Source of the DNA: Bacteroides caecimuris
GTDB taxonomy: Bacteria > Bacteroidota > Bacteroidia > Bacteroidales > Bacteroidaceae
NCBI RefSeq assembly: GCF_001688725.2
Contig: NZ_CP015401.2
Span: 4,534,001 to 4,598,000, forward strand
DNA: 64,000 nucleotides
Direction of reading: 5' to 3'
Position 1 is the first letter of the stretch; the number at the start of each line of letters is the position of its first letter. A program made the position numbers and the translations under genes. Shown in pieces: positions 46,811-55,044 of this stretch. Below the pieces are notes generated by a model. It was not told the DNA's origin, did not search any database, and was given only the letters and a program-made list of their open reading frames with translations.

Positions 46811-47821
46811 ATGAGAATTGGAATCTTAACATCCGGCGGGGATTGTCCCGGTATCAATGCCACGATTCGTGGTGTGTGTAAAACTGCCATCAATTATTAC
46901 GGGATGGAAGTGGTAGGTATTCACAGCGGTTTTCAGGGCCTGCTGACTAAAGATGTCGAATCTATTACAGATAAGTCGCTTTCCGGTTTGCTCAATCTGG
47001 GTGGAACGATGTTAGGAACCTCTCGTGAGAAGCCTTTTAAAAAAGGAGGTGTTGTCTCGGATGTTGACAAACCATCTTTAATTCTTCAGAATATCCGGGA
47101 ATTGGGACTCGATTGTGTCGTTTGTATCGGTGGAAATGGTACACAAAAGACTGCGGCGAAGTTGGCTGCAATGGGAATTAATATCGTATCTGTTCCTAAA
47201 ACCATTGATAATGATATTTGGGGCACAGATATTTCTTTCGGTTTCGACTCGGCAGTAACTATTGCTACCGATGCCATCGACCGTTTACATTCCACTGCAA
47301 GTTCTCACAAAAGGGTGATGGTGATTGAAGTGATGGGGCATAAGGCGGGTTGGATTGCTTTGTATTCCGGTATGGCAGGAGGAGGGGATGTGATTCTTGT
47401 CCCTGAAATTGCTTATGATATTAAAAATATTGGTAATACGATTCTGGAAAGGCTGAAAAAGGGCAAGCCTTATTCTATTGTAGTGGTAGCAGAAGGTATT
47501 AGGACAGACGGACGCAAACGCGCAGCTGAGTATATTGCACAGGAGATTGAATATGAGACTGGTATAGAAACCCGCGAAACAGTTCTGGGGTATATTCAGC
47601 GCGGTGGTTCGCCTACTCCTTTCGACCGCAATCTTTCTACCCGTATGGGCGGCCATGCGACAGAATTGATCGCCAAAGGTGAATTCGGGCGTATGGTAGC
47701 TTTAAAAGGGGACGATATTGCATCTATCCCTCTTGAAGAAGTTGCAGGAAAGCTGAAATTAGTTACGCAAGATCACGATTTAGTGATTCAGGGGCGTCGC
47801 ATGGGGATTTGCTTTGGCTAG
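46811..47821 (+). CDS. pfkA: 6-phosphofructokinase
   Basis: The enzyme phosphorylates fructose 6-phosphate in glycolysis. At 336 residues it has the bacterial short-form length. Motifs are LTSGGDCPGINATIR (residues 7-20), CIGGNGTQKTA (residues 106-115), PKTIDNDIWGTD (129-140), and GYIQRGGSPTPFDR. Relative to E. coli PfkA, position 104 is Gly (ATP type) but 124 is Lys130 here (PPi type), and Asp103 is replaced by Asn109. That mixture is the pattern of the group III PFKs, so the phosphoryl donor cannot be settled from sequence. A near-consensus -7 box TATCTTTA lies at 46733-46740. Its 3' end overlaps the convergent rnc gene by 59 bases. Confidence 0.95.
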   Translation: MRIGILTSGGDCPGINATIRGVCKTAINYYGMEVVGIHSGFQGLLTKDVESITDKSLSGLLNLGGTMLGTSREKPFKKGGVVSDVDKPSLILQNIRELGLDCVVCIGGNGTQKTAAKLAAMGINIVSVPKTIDNDIWGTDISFGFDSAVTIATDAIDRLHSTASSHKRVMVIEVMGHKAGWIALYSGMAGGGDVILVPEIAYDIKNIGNTILERLKKGKPYSIVVVAEGIRTDGRKRAAEYIAQEIEYETGIETRETVLGYIQRGGSPTPFDRNLSTRMGGHATELIAKGEFGRMVALKGDDIASIPLEEVAGKLKLVTQDHDLVIQGRRMGICFG

Positions 47822-48779
47822 TTTTCCCGGCTTCCATCGTAGGTTGTACCGTAGAAATTTCATTATCGGAGGTGTTTTCTTCTAAAGCATTCTCCGGTTT
47901 TGTTTCGGGAATTACATTCAGTTCGGCTTCAAGTTCATTCTCAAGCTTGGTTGCCAATTCTGTATCAGAATTAGTTGCAAGTTCAACTTTCGATTCTGTT
48001 GTAGTTACTACATGTTGTGTTTTGATCTCTTCAACAGTTGACATAAATGCAGGGTCCTTTACTTTCTTTATAGCCATTTGGGCGGCATTCTGTTGAGATT
48101 CTTTTTTGGAATATCCCGTACCTGTTCCTGCCGGAAATCCTTCAATGCGTACTTCGGTTTGGAAAACAGGGTTGCTGTCGTGGTCAAGAAATTGCTCGAT
48201 TAGCTCAAAGGAAACCTCCATCTTATTTTTTTGGCTCCACTCAATAAGTTTGGATTTGAAGTTAACCTCTTTTCGGGATATTTTATCCAGGTCGATATAG
48301 TGGTTGATGATCCGTTGTTCCATAAACTGTTTGCAGCGTTCATACCCCTGATCTAGGTAAATGGCTCCGATAAATGCCTCAAAAGCATTTCCGTACATAT
48401 AACTGTTGTGGGAAGAAGAACGGGTGGAATACTTTATGAGTTTATCCAAACCGATTTCAACGGCTAACTTGTTCAAAGTCTCCCGCTGTACGATCTTAGA
48501 ACGTGTGTTGGTCAGGAAACCTTCCCGTTTCCCTTCAAAACGTTTGTAGACAATATCTCCTACGATGGCGTCGAGGATGGCGTCACCTAAAAACTCTAGC
48601 CGTTCATTGTTGAGGGGACGTCCCTTGTCGGAGCGGACAGAAGTCGATTTGTGCAGGAGAGCCTGCTCATAAAGCTGGATATTGCGCGGGTAGAACCCGA
48701 GTATCCGGTAAAAACAAAGATAAGACTCTTTATCCTTGCGGAACAAGAGCCTTATCTTATCTATTTTGTTACGTAACAC
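47763..48779 (-). CDS. rnc: Ribonuclease III with a long acidic C-terminal tail
   Basis: RNase III cleaves double-stranded RNA in rRNA and mRNA processing. The catalytic domain holds the signature NERLEFLGDAILDAIVGD and the second acidic cluster YGNAFEAFIGAIYLDQGY. The dsRNA-binding domain follows (NFKSKLIEWSQKNKMEVSFE to SQQNAAQMAIKKV). Beyond it a 92-residue Glu/Thr/Asn-rich tail without domain extends past the end of pfkA on the other strand (59-base overlap). The frame is open to 48986 inside fabF. The likely start is GTG at 48779, four bases after the fabF stop; an ATG at 48818 inside fabF is the alternative. Translation is probably coupled to fabF. Confidence 0.9.
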   Translation of the reverse strand: MLRNKIDKIRLLFRKDKESYLCFYRILGFYPRNIQLYEQALLHKSTSVRSDKGRPLNNERLEFLGDAILDAIVGDIVYKRFEGKREGFLTNTRSKIVQRETLNKLAVEIGLDKLIKYSTRSSSHNSYMYGNAFEAFIGAIYLDQGYERCKQFMEQRIINHYIDLDKISRKEVNFKSKLIEWSQKNKMEVSFELIEQFLDHDSNPVFQTEVRIEGFPAGTGTGYSKKESQQNAAQMAIKKVKDPAFMSTVEEIKTQHVVTTTESKVELATNSDTELATKLENELEAELNVIPETKPENALEENTSDNEISTVQPTMEAGKTSQSKSPCDAPESLNRDLA

Positions 48780-48783
48780 GATA

Positions 48784-50046
48784 TTACTCTGCGTATTTCT
48801 TGAAGATAACACACGCATTGTGACCACCAAATCCAAATGTATTGGACAAAGCAACATTAACTTCGCGTTTTTGTGCTTTATTGAACGTGAAATTAAGGTT
48901 ATAGTCGATATTTTCGTCGTTGTCACCTTCTTCGTGGTTGATAGTCGGAGGAACAATGCCGTTCTTGATAGCAAGGATACTTGCAATAGATTCTACCGCA
49001 CCGGCAGCTCCCAGCAAGTGACCTGTCATTGATTTTGTTGAACTGATGTTCAACTCGAACGCATGATCACCGAATACTTCCTTGATTGCTTTTGCTTCTG
49101 AAATGTCACCAACCGGAGTAGATGTACCGTGTACATTGATATAATCTACTTCTTTCGGATCCATTTCCGCATCTTCCAGTGCATTTCTCATCACCAATTT
49201 CGCTCCCAGACCTTCCGGATGAGAAGCTGTCAGGTGATGTGCATCTGCAGACATACCTACGCCGGCAATTTCTGCATAGATTTTTGCACCGCGAGCTTTA
49301 GCGTGTTCCAGTTCTTCCAGGATCAGGCAACCGCCACCTTCGCCCATAATGAAACCATCACGGCTTGCGCTAAACGGACGCGAAGCTTTGGAAGCTTCGT
49401 CGTTGCGTGTTGACAGTGCGTGCATAGCGTTGAAACCGCCCACACCTGCCGGGAAGATAGCTGCTTCCGAACCACCGGATACAATTACGTTTGCTTTACC
49501 CAGACGAATCAGGTTGAAAGCATCTGCAATAGCGTTGGTTGAAGTAGCACATGCTGAACAAGTCGCGTAGTTAGGACCATGGAAACCATACATAATAGAA
49601 ATCTGTCCGGCTGCAATATCCGAGATCATCTTTGGAATGAAGAACGGATTAAACTTCGGACCCATTTCCTGACGAGTGTAGTAATTACCTACCTCTTCTT
49701 CAAATGTATGTATACCACCAATACCGGCGCCGAAAATAACACCGATTTTGTTCAAGTCTTCTTTCTCGACGTCAAGACCGGAATCACTCACCGCTTCTTT
49801 GGCAACAGCGATGGCATATTGAGTATACAGGTCCATCTTTCTTGCTTCTTTGCGGTCTATGTATTTCGTTGCATCGAAGTTTTTCACTTCACATGCGAAT
49901 TGGGTCTTGAATAATGACGCATCAAAATGAGTAATAGGCCCTGCTCCACTAACCCCGTTCACAAGGTTTTCCCAAAATTCGGGAACGCTGTTGCCAACGG
50001 GAGTAATGGCGCCAAGGCCTGTTACTACCACTCTTTTTAATTCCAT
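48784..50046 (-). CDS. fabF: 3-oxoacyl-[acyl-carrier-protein] synthase II
   Basis: FabF condenses malonyl-ACP with acyl-ACP in fatty-acid elongation. The 420-residue length is typical. The active-site Cys is in ATCSACATST (about residue 166), and the two histidines are in VHGTSTPVGD and STKSMTGHLLGAAG. GFGGHNACVIF is the usual C-terminus. The gene lies 15 bases after acpP, the common acpP-fabF order, and four bases before rnc. Confidence 0.97.
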   Translation of the reverse strand: MELKRVVVTGLGAITPVGNSVPEFWENLVNGVSGAGPITHFDASLFKTQFACEVKNFDATKYIDRKEARKMDLYTQYAIAVAKEAVSDSGLDVEKEDLNKIGVIFGAGIGGIHTFEEEVGNYYTRQEMGPKFNPFFIPKMISDIAAGQISIMYGFHGPNYATCSACATSTNAIADAFNLIRLGKANVIVSGGSEAAIFPAGVGGFNAMHALSTRNDEASKASRPFSASRDGFIMGEGGGCLILEELEHAKARGAKIYAEIAGVGMSADAHHLTASHPEGLGAKLVMRNALEDAEMDPKEVDYINVHGTSTPVGDISEAKAIKEVFGDHAFELNISSTKSMTGHLLGAAGAVESIASILAIKNGIVPPTINHEEGDNDENIDYNLNFTFNKAQKREVNVALSNTFGFGGHNACVIFKKYAE

Positions 50047-50061
50047 ATTGATGAAATCGAA

Positions 50062-50298
50062 TTACTTAGCGTGTTCTTCGATATAAGATACAGCATCACC
50101 TACAGTACCAATCTTTTCTGCTTGGTCATCAGGAATAGAGATACCGAATTCTTTTTCGAATTCCATGATAAGTTCTACAGTGTCAAGAGAATCCGCTCCC
50201 AGGTCGTTAGTGAAGCTTGCTTCGGTTGTAACTTCTGATTCTTCTACGCCTAATTTATCAACGATAATTGCTTTTACTCTTGATGCAATTTCAGACAT
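50062..50298 (-). CDS. acpP: Acyl carrier protein
   Basis: ACP carries growing acyl chains as 4'-phosphopantetheine thioesters for fatty acid and lipid A synthesis. The 78-residue acidic protein has the attachment motif [12 protein letters not shown] with Ser37. It is the first gene of acpP-fabF-rnc and is divergent from purN. It is also the acyl donor for the LpxA-type enzyme encoded at 1291-2061. Confidence 0.97.
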   Translation of the reverse strand: MSEIASRVKAIIVDKLGVEESEVTTEASFTNDLGADSLDTVELIMEFEKEFGISIPDDQAEKIGTVGDAVSYIEEHAK

Positions 50299-50447
50299 AA
50301 CTTTAAGTTTTTAATTAATAATTAGTTTTATTTCTTTAAATTTGCGGTGCAAAGGAATGAATATTTATCGTTTTGCGCAAATATTTGACTAAATAAATGC
50401 AAAGTTTTGCACATTTTTCACTGTTTTGTGCATCGAGATTGAGGGTT

Positions 50448-51023
50448 ATGAAGAAAAACATTGCAATTTTTGCTTCCGGTTCCGGTTCAAATGCTGAGAA
50501 TATTATCCGGTTTTTCCAAAAAAACGATTCTGCTCAGGTTTCGTTGGTACTTTCTAATAAAAGTGATGCATGCGTTTTGGAACGTGCACATCGTTTAGGG
50601 GTGCCTTCTAACGTGTTTTCAAAGGAGGACTGGATAGCCGGAGATGAAATTTTGGCTATTTTGCAGGAGTATCATATCGACTTTGTTGTACTGGCTGGCT
50701 TTCTGGTTCGTGTGCCTGATTTACTTTTGCATGCTTATCCTAATAAAATCATAAATATACATCCTGCTCTTCTGCCGAAGTTTGGAGGCAAGGGAATGTA
50801 TGGTGACCGGGTTCATGAAGCGGTAGTGGCTGCCGGTGAAAAGGAAAGCGGTATTACTATACATTATATAAATGAACATTATGACGAAGGAAATACAATC
50901 TTTCAAGCTACCTGTCCTGTTCTTCCGACAGATTCTCCGGATGATGTAGCCAAGAAAGTGCATGCTTTGGAATATGAACACTTCCCGCAAGTCATAGAAC
51001 AAGTATTAAGAAATAAGTATTAG
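50448..51023 (+). CDS. purN: Phosphoribosylglycinamide formyltransferase
   Basis: PurN transfers the formyl group of 10-formyl-THF to GAR in purine synthesis. Motifs are IAIFASGSGSNAENI (phosphate-binding), VLAGFLVRVPDLLL, INIHPALLPKFGGKGMYGDR with the catalytic Asn-His pair, and HYINEHYDEGNTIFQ with the catalytic Asp. The frame opens at 50397, but ATG 50448 (MKKNIAIFASG) is the family start and gives the normal 191-residue length. Its stop codon lies within the left arm of the inverted repeat at 51016-51105. Confidence 0.95.
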   Translation: MKKNIAIFASGSGSNAENIIRFFQKNDSAQVSLVLSNKSDACVLERAHRLGVPSNVFSKEDWIAGDEILAILQEYHIDFVVLAGFLVRVPDLLLHAYPNKIINIHPALLPKFGGKGMYGDRVHEAVVAAGEKESGITIHYINEHYDEGNTIFQATCPVLPTDSPDDVAKKVHALEYEHFPQVIEQVLRNKY

Positions 51024-51105
51024 GTATTAAGTATTACTCCATGCAGATAATTGTTTGATGGAATTTTATGAAGTTCTCGGTCGCTACGGTTAATACCTAA
51101 TACTT
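51016..51105. terminator. Inverted repeat spanning the stops of purN and pdxB
   Basis: Perfect 16-bp arms (AAGTATTAGGTATTAA, 51016-51031 and 51090-51105) are separated by 58 bases. The left arm contains the last purN codons and stop; the right arm contains the last pdxB codons and stop. Both proteins therefore end in Lys-Tyr. It may act as a bidirectional terminator. Confidence 0.65.
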
Positions 51106-52137
51106 AATTAAATAAGCTGTCTCTTCTCGTCGCAAAGGATAATCCCCGCGTAAGGTTTCGAATTGTTCCGGTTGATTTTTCAATCGGGTGCTATCTTCGA
51201 TTGGATTATACATCTGGAGGATTGCTTCTTCATGGTTTTTGGCATGTATAATAGGAGCGTCGGGTGCCGGTGCGTTTATTTTATAATCAGCTTCTATTTG
51301 GAAGAATTTGCAAATGGCATCCAATGACATGCGTGTGGCGTTTGCTTTTCCATCGGCAGAGTAACCCGCAATGTGGGGAGTACCAATAAATACCTTCTCT
51401 AATAACTCACGGTTAATTTCCGGTTCATGTTCCCATACATCGATGATGGCATCCGAAATGGTTCGGCTGTCCAAGGCCTTTAAAAGAGCATCAGTGTCAA
51501 TGACCTCTCCTCGGGAGGTATTAATGATAACCGGTTTTCGTTTGAGTGACTGGAAAAAGTTCTCATCTGCCAGGTGGAAGGTTTTATATTTCCCTTCCTT
51601 ATATAAAGGTACGTGAAAGGTAATGATATCACATTCTTCTGCTATTTTATTTAGTGAGGCGAACTGCTCTGTTCCTTCTTTTTCCTCCCGTGGCAAATCA
51701 TTCAGTAAAACACGCATGCCAAAATCCCGGGCAACTTTAGCTATCTTACTCCCTACGTTTCCCACTCCTATGATTCCAATTGTCAGTTTGTTCAGCTTTT
51801 TGTTTCTGCAAGATTTCCACACCAGAAGCGATGACTGTATATATTGGGCGACAGAAGCAGAATTGCATCCCGGAGCATTTGCCCATTCTATGTCTGCTTG
51901 TTTGCAATACTCTGTATCAATATGATCGAAGCCTATGGTTGCTGTCGCTATGAATTTCACCCGACTACCTTTCAATAAATTCCGGTTGCAATGTGTGCGG
52001 GTACGGACAATAAGTGCGTCTGCATCCCGTACGAGCTCCGGAGTAAAATCTTTTCCCGGTACATAAACCACCTCGTCGGCTATTTTCTGAACCGCTTCTT
52101 TTATATAAGGTATTTTGTTGTCGATAATAATTTTCAT
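51097..52137 (-). CDS. pdxB: Erythronate-4-phosphate dehydrogenase
   Basis: PdxB oxidises 4-phosphoerythronate with NAD in the DXP-dependent pyridoxal phosphate pathway. The D-isomer 2-hydroxyacid dehydrogenase fold is clear: ATATIGFDHIDTEYC, the Rossmann motif GIIGVGNVGSKIAKVA, HVPLYKEGKYKTFHL, INTSRGEVIDTDAL and the catalytic His in GTPHIAGYSADGK, with the PdxB-type dimerisation tail. ATG 52137 (MKIIIDNKIPYIKE) is chosen over 52161, which falls inside the -7 box at 52161-52168. The length of 346 residues is normal. Confidence 0.93.
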   Translation of the reverse strand: MKIIIDNKIPYIKEAVQKIADEVVYVPGKDFTPELVRDADALIVRTRTHCNRNLLKGSRVKFIATATIGFDHIDTEYCKQADIEWANAPGCNSASVAQYIQSSLLVWKSCRNKKLNKLTIGIIGVGNVGSKIAKVARDFGMRVLLNDLPREEKEGTEQFASLNKIAEECDIITFHVPLYKEGKYKTFHLADENFFQSLKRKPVIINTSRGEVIDTDALLKALDSRTISDAIIDVWEHEPEINRELLEKVFIGTPHIAGYSADGKANATRMSLDAICKFFQIEADYKINAPAPDAPIIHAKNHEEAILQMYNPIEDSTRLKNQPEQFETLRGDYPLRREETAYLIKY

Positions 52138-52160
52138 ATACAATTCATCTTTTATACTCA

Positions 52161-52168
52161 CAAAGGTA
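52161..52168 (-). promoter_or_regulatory. -7 box upstream of pdxB
   Basis: The minus strand reads TACCTTTG, matching TAnnTTTG, 23 bases before the ATG at 52137. Confidence 0.5.
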
Positions 52169-52214
52169 ACAAATAAAAAAGTAAGAAACGGTTGCTTGTC
52201 TGAAAAATATTACA

Positions 52215-52222
52215 TAGATTTG
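52215..52222 (+). promoter_or_regulatory. -7 box upstream of the DUF4254-GT9-GT4 run
   Basis: TAGATTTG matches TAnnTTTG and lies 32 bases before the ATG at 52255. Confidence 0.55.
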
Positions 52223-52254
52223 TCCTATTATATATCTATTAGCTAGTTAAGATT

Positions 52255-52860
52255 ATGACATTTAGTAACCTTTGCAACGAGATTTTTTGGAAATCGACAA
52301 CAGATTACCATGTAACGGATAGTGTGGATGCTCCGATGAACAATCCTTACGAGTTGAAAACTATTGAGTATTATTTATATCTAAAGAACTGGATTGATGC
52401 TGTGCAATGGCATTTTGAGGATATTATCCGTGACCCGCAGATTGATCCGGTAGAAGCATTGACTTTGAAAAGAAGAATTGATAAATCAAATCAGGATCGT
52501 ACAGACTTGGTGGAATTAATTGATAGCTACTTCTTAGACAAATACAAAGAAGTAAAACCTCTCTCTGACGCAACGATCAATACAGAAAGTCCTGCGTGGG
52601 CTATTGACCGCTTGTCAATTCTTGCATTGAAAATTTACCACATGCAGCAGGAAGTGGAGCGTACGGATACTACGGAGGAACACCGTGTCCAATGCCAGAC
52701 TAAGCTGAATATCCTGCTGGAACAACGTAAAGACCTCTCTGCGGCTATTGAGCAGCTGTTGACTGATATCGAAGCCGGGAGAAAATATATGAAAGTATAT
52801 AAACAGATGAAGATGTATAATGACCCGGCATTGAATCCGGTGCTTTATGCAAAAAAATAA
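52255..52860 (+). CDS. DUF4254 protein of the LPS-core cluster
   Basis: A 201-residue, mostly helical, soluble protein of the DUF4254 family: MTFSNLCNEIFWKSTTDYHV, then ELKTIEYYLYLKNWIDAVQW, and INTESPAWAIDRLSILALKI. It has no signal peptide or membrane segment. The family occurs in Bacteroidetes next to heptosyltransferase-type genes, as here: the GT9 gene starts three bases after this stop. Function is unknown; a role in lipooligosaccharide core assembly is inferred from position only. Confidence 0.8.
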   Translation: MTFSNLCNEIFWKSTTDYHVTDSVDAPMNNPYELKTIEYYLYLKNWIDAVQWHFEDIIRDPQIDPVEALTLKRRIDKSNQDRTDLVELIDSYFLDKYKEVKPLSDATINTESPAWAIDRLSILALKIYHMQQEVERTDTTEEHRVQCQTKLNILLEQRKDLSAAIEQLLTDIEAGRKYMKVYKQMKMYNDPALNPVLYAKK

Positions 52861-52863
52861 CGA

Positions 52864-53895
52864 ATGGCGCGTATTCTCATTATTCGTTTTTCAGCTCTTG
52901 GCGATGTAGCCATGACAATACCGGTAATACATTCGTTGGCTGTGCAATATCCACAGCACGAAATAACAGTGTTAAGTCGTGCTGTATGGCAGCCGCTTTT
53001 TCAGGGGCTGCCTGCGAATGTGGGTTTTGTCGGAGCTGATTTAACAGGCAAACACAAGGGATTTTGGGGCTTGAATAGCCTCTATTCGGAGTTGAAAGCG
53101 ATGCATTTTGATTACATAGCAGATTTTCATCATGTGCTTCGTTCCAAATATTTATGCCTGCGATTCCGTCTTGCCAATAAAACAGTAGCTTCCATTTGTA
53201 AAGGAAGGACCGGTAAAAAGAAACTGATTCGTCGTCACGATAAGGTGATGGAGAATCAGAAGAGCTCTTTTCGCCGTTATGCCGATGTGCTTGAGAAGTT
53301 AGGTTTACCGGTTTTATTAAATTTCTCTTCTATTTATGGCGAAGGGAAAGGCAACTTTGCGGAGATAGAGCCAGTCACAGGACCTAAGGAAGATCAGAAA
53401 TGGATTGGTATAGCCCCATTTGCCAAACACATAGGCAAGATTTATCCGTTAGAGTTACAGGAGCAAGTTATAGCACATTTTGCGGCTAATCCTAAAGTGA
53501 AAGTTTTCCTTTTTGGAGGTGGCAAAAGCGAGCAGGAGGTATTTGACACATGGATTGCTAAATATCCTACGGTGGTTTCCATGATAGGTAAGTTGAATAT
53601 GCGTACCGAATTGAATCTGATGAGTCATTTAGATGTGATGCTTTCAATGGATTCTGCCAATATGCATTTGGCGTCCTTGGTCAATATTCCGGTTGTTTCT
53701 ATTTGGGGGGCTACTCATCCTTATGCCGGTTTTATGGGCTGGAAGCAATTGCCGGTCAATACCGTACAGCTTGATTTATCATGCCGTCCCTGCTCTGTAT
53801 ATGGACAGAAACCTTGCTGGCGTGGTGATTATGCCTGTTTAAGAGATATAAAACCGGAACAGGTTATAGCAAAAATAGAAGGGATTATAAGTTGA
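52864..53895 (+). CDS. GT9-family glycosyltransferase (ADP-heptose:LPS heptosyltransferase type) 1
   Basis: GT9 enzymes add heptose (or related sugars) to the inner core of LPS at the cytoplasmic face of the inner membrane. The 343-residue protein begins ARILIIRFSALGDVAMTIPV, the family N-terminal motif, and has the donor-site signature LDVMLSMDSANMHLASLVN then VVSIWGATHPYAGF. Its C-terminus contains CRPCSVYGQKPC, typical of the Bacteroides branch. It follows DUF4254 almost directly and precedes a GT4 in the same direction. Confidence 0.9.
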   Translation: MARILIIRFSALGDVAMTIPVIHSLAVQYPQHEITVLSRAVWQPLFQGLPANVGFVGADLTGKHKGFWGLNSLYSELKAMHFDYIADFHHVLRSKYLCLRFRLANKTVASICKGRTGKKKLIRRHDKVMENQKSSFRRYADVLEKLGLPVLLNFSSIYGEGKGNFAEIEPVTGPKEDQKWIGIAPFAKHIGKIYPLELQEQVIAHFAANPKVKVFLFGGGKSEQEVFDTWIAKYPTVVSMIGKLNMRTELNLMSHLDVMLSMDSANMHLASLVNIPVVSIWGATHPYAGFMGWKQLPVNTVQLDLSCRPCSVYGQKPCWRGDYACLRDIKPEQVIAKIEGIIS

Positions 53896-53937
53896 TATAG
53901 AACATTCTACCTGGCAATTGAATAATCATTGTGTTAC

Positions 53938-55044
53938 ATGAAAGAACAGAAGATAATCATGGAAAAACAGATGGAAAATAAGAAAAAAGTGTTGATTGAT
54001 CTTACGAATTACGGTAGTATTGCAGTAGGCTTTGGGCAGATAGCGGTTAATTATGCCGCTCTTTTTGCTTCTTTGCCTATAGATGATATACATTTTATCT
54101 ATTTGATGCGTAAGAGAAGTGTGCAAGATTTCGGAGAGAATGTGACTTGTATACCTGTTCGTCGGATTAATAAGCTTTTTCCGTTTACATTACCTAAAGT
54201 AGATGTCTGGCATGCGGTGAATCAACAAAGAAAACTTGCGCGTGTTGCCAAAGGGACAAAGTTTATATTTACTATTCATGATTTCAACTTTTTGAAAGAA
54301 AAGAAGCCTTGGAAAGTAAAGTTGTACCTTCGCCGGATGCAGCATAAAATAGATAAAGCAGCGGTGGTAACTGCTATTTCTCATTATACAGCAGACATTG
54401 TCCGTCAACATGTTAACATGCGGGGAAAAGAGATTCGTGTTATCTATAATGGAGTGGAACGTATCGATACTCTGGAAGGAGCCCGTCCAGCCTTTGCTAC
54501 CGGACGTCCTTTCTTTTTTACTATCGGACAAATCCGTAAAAAGAAGAATTTTCATCTCCTTCTCGATGTGATGCAGTCTTTTCCAGAATACGATTTATAT
54601 ATTTGTGGAGATACTACTTGCGGACATGGTGTTTATTCAGAGGAGCTTCGTACTTTGATTCGTGAAAAGCAACTTTCCAATGTTTATCTTGCAGGCGTAG
54701 TGACGCAACCGGAAAAAGTCTGGCTGTATCGAAATTGTGACGCATTTCTGTTTCCGAGTGAAGGTGAAGGTTTTGGCTTACCTGTTATTGAAGCCATGCA
54801 ATTCGGTAAAGCTGTTTTTGCCGCTAGTCGGACTAGCTTGCCGGAAGTTTGCGGTGGACATGCTTTTATGTGGGATCAACTTGATACAGACTCTATGGTG
54901 CGGAGTATTCAAGAACATTTGCCGGATTTCTACAAAAATGAAGAACGCATAAATAACATGAAAGAGTATGCTTATTCATTCAGTTATGAGAAACATATAC
55001 AGGCTTATTTGGATTTGTATCGTGAATTAGCTCAATTGTCTTAA
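53938..55044 (+). CDS. GT4-family glycosyltransferase (GT-B, group 1) of the LPS-core cluster
   Basis: A retaining GT-B enzyme of about 368 residues. The C-terminal donor domain has GRPFFFTIGQIRKKKNFHLL and the EX7E signature in FPSEGEGFGLPVIEAMQFGKAVFAS (given here in parts: SEGEGFGLPVIEAMQFGKAV). The acceptor domain contains FTIHDFNFLKEKKPWKVKLY and VVTAISHYTADIVR. The start is uncertain: ATGs at 53938 and 53959 are both possible, and a TTG at 53929 is less likely. It ends in an 18-base convergent overlap with the next GT9 gene. Sugar specificity is not predictable. Confidence 0.88.
   Translation: MKEQKIIMEKQMENKKKVLIDLTNYGSIAVGFGQIAVNYAALFASLPIDDIHFIYLMRKRSVQDFGENVTCIPVRRINKLFPFTLPKVDVWHAVNQQRKLARVAKGTKFIFTIHDFNFLKEKKPWKVKLYLRRMQHKIDKAAVVTAISHYTADIVRQHVNMRGKEIRVIYNGVERIDTLEGARPAFATGRPFFFTIGQIRKKKNFHLLLDVMQSFPEYDLYICGDTTCGHGVYSEELRTLIREKQLSNVYLAGVVTQPEKVWLYRNCDAFLFPSEGEGFGLPVIEAMQFGKAVFAASRTSLPEVCGGHAFMWDQLDTDSMVRSIQEHLPDFYKNEERINNMKEYAYSFSYEKHIQAYLDLYRELAQLS

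Noticed and set aside
48780..48986. Extended N-terminus of RNase III inside fabF
   Set aside because: The extra residues have no RNase III similarity and are the antiparallel-independent shadow of the fabF frame on the same strand.
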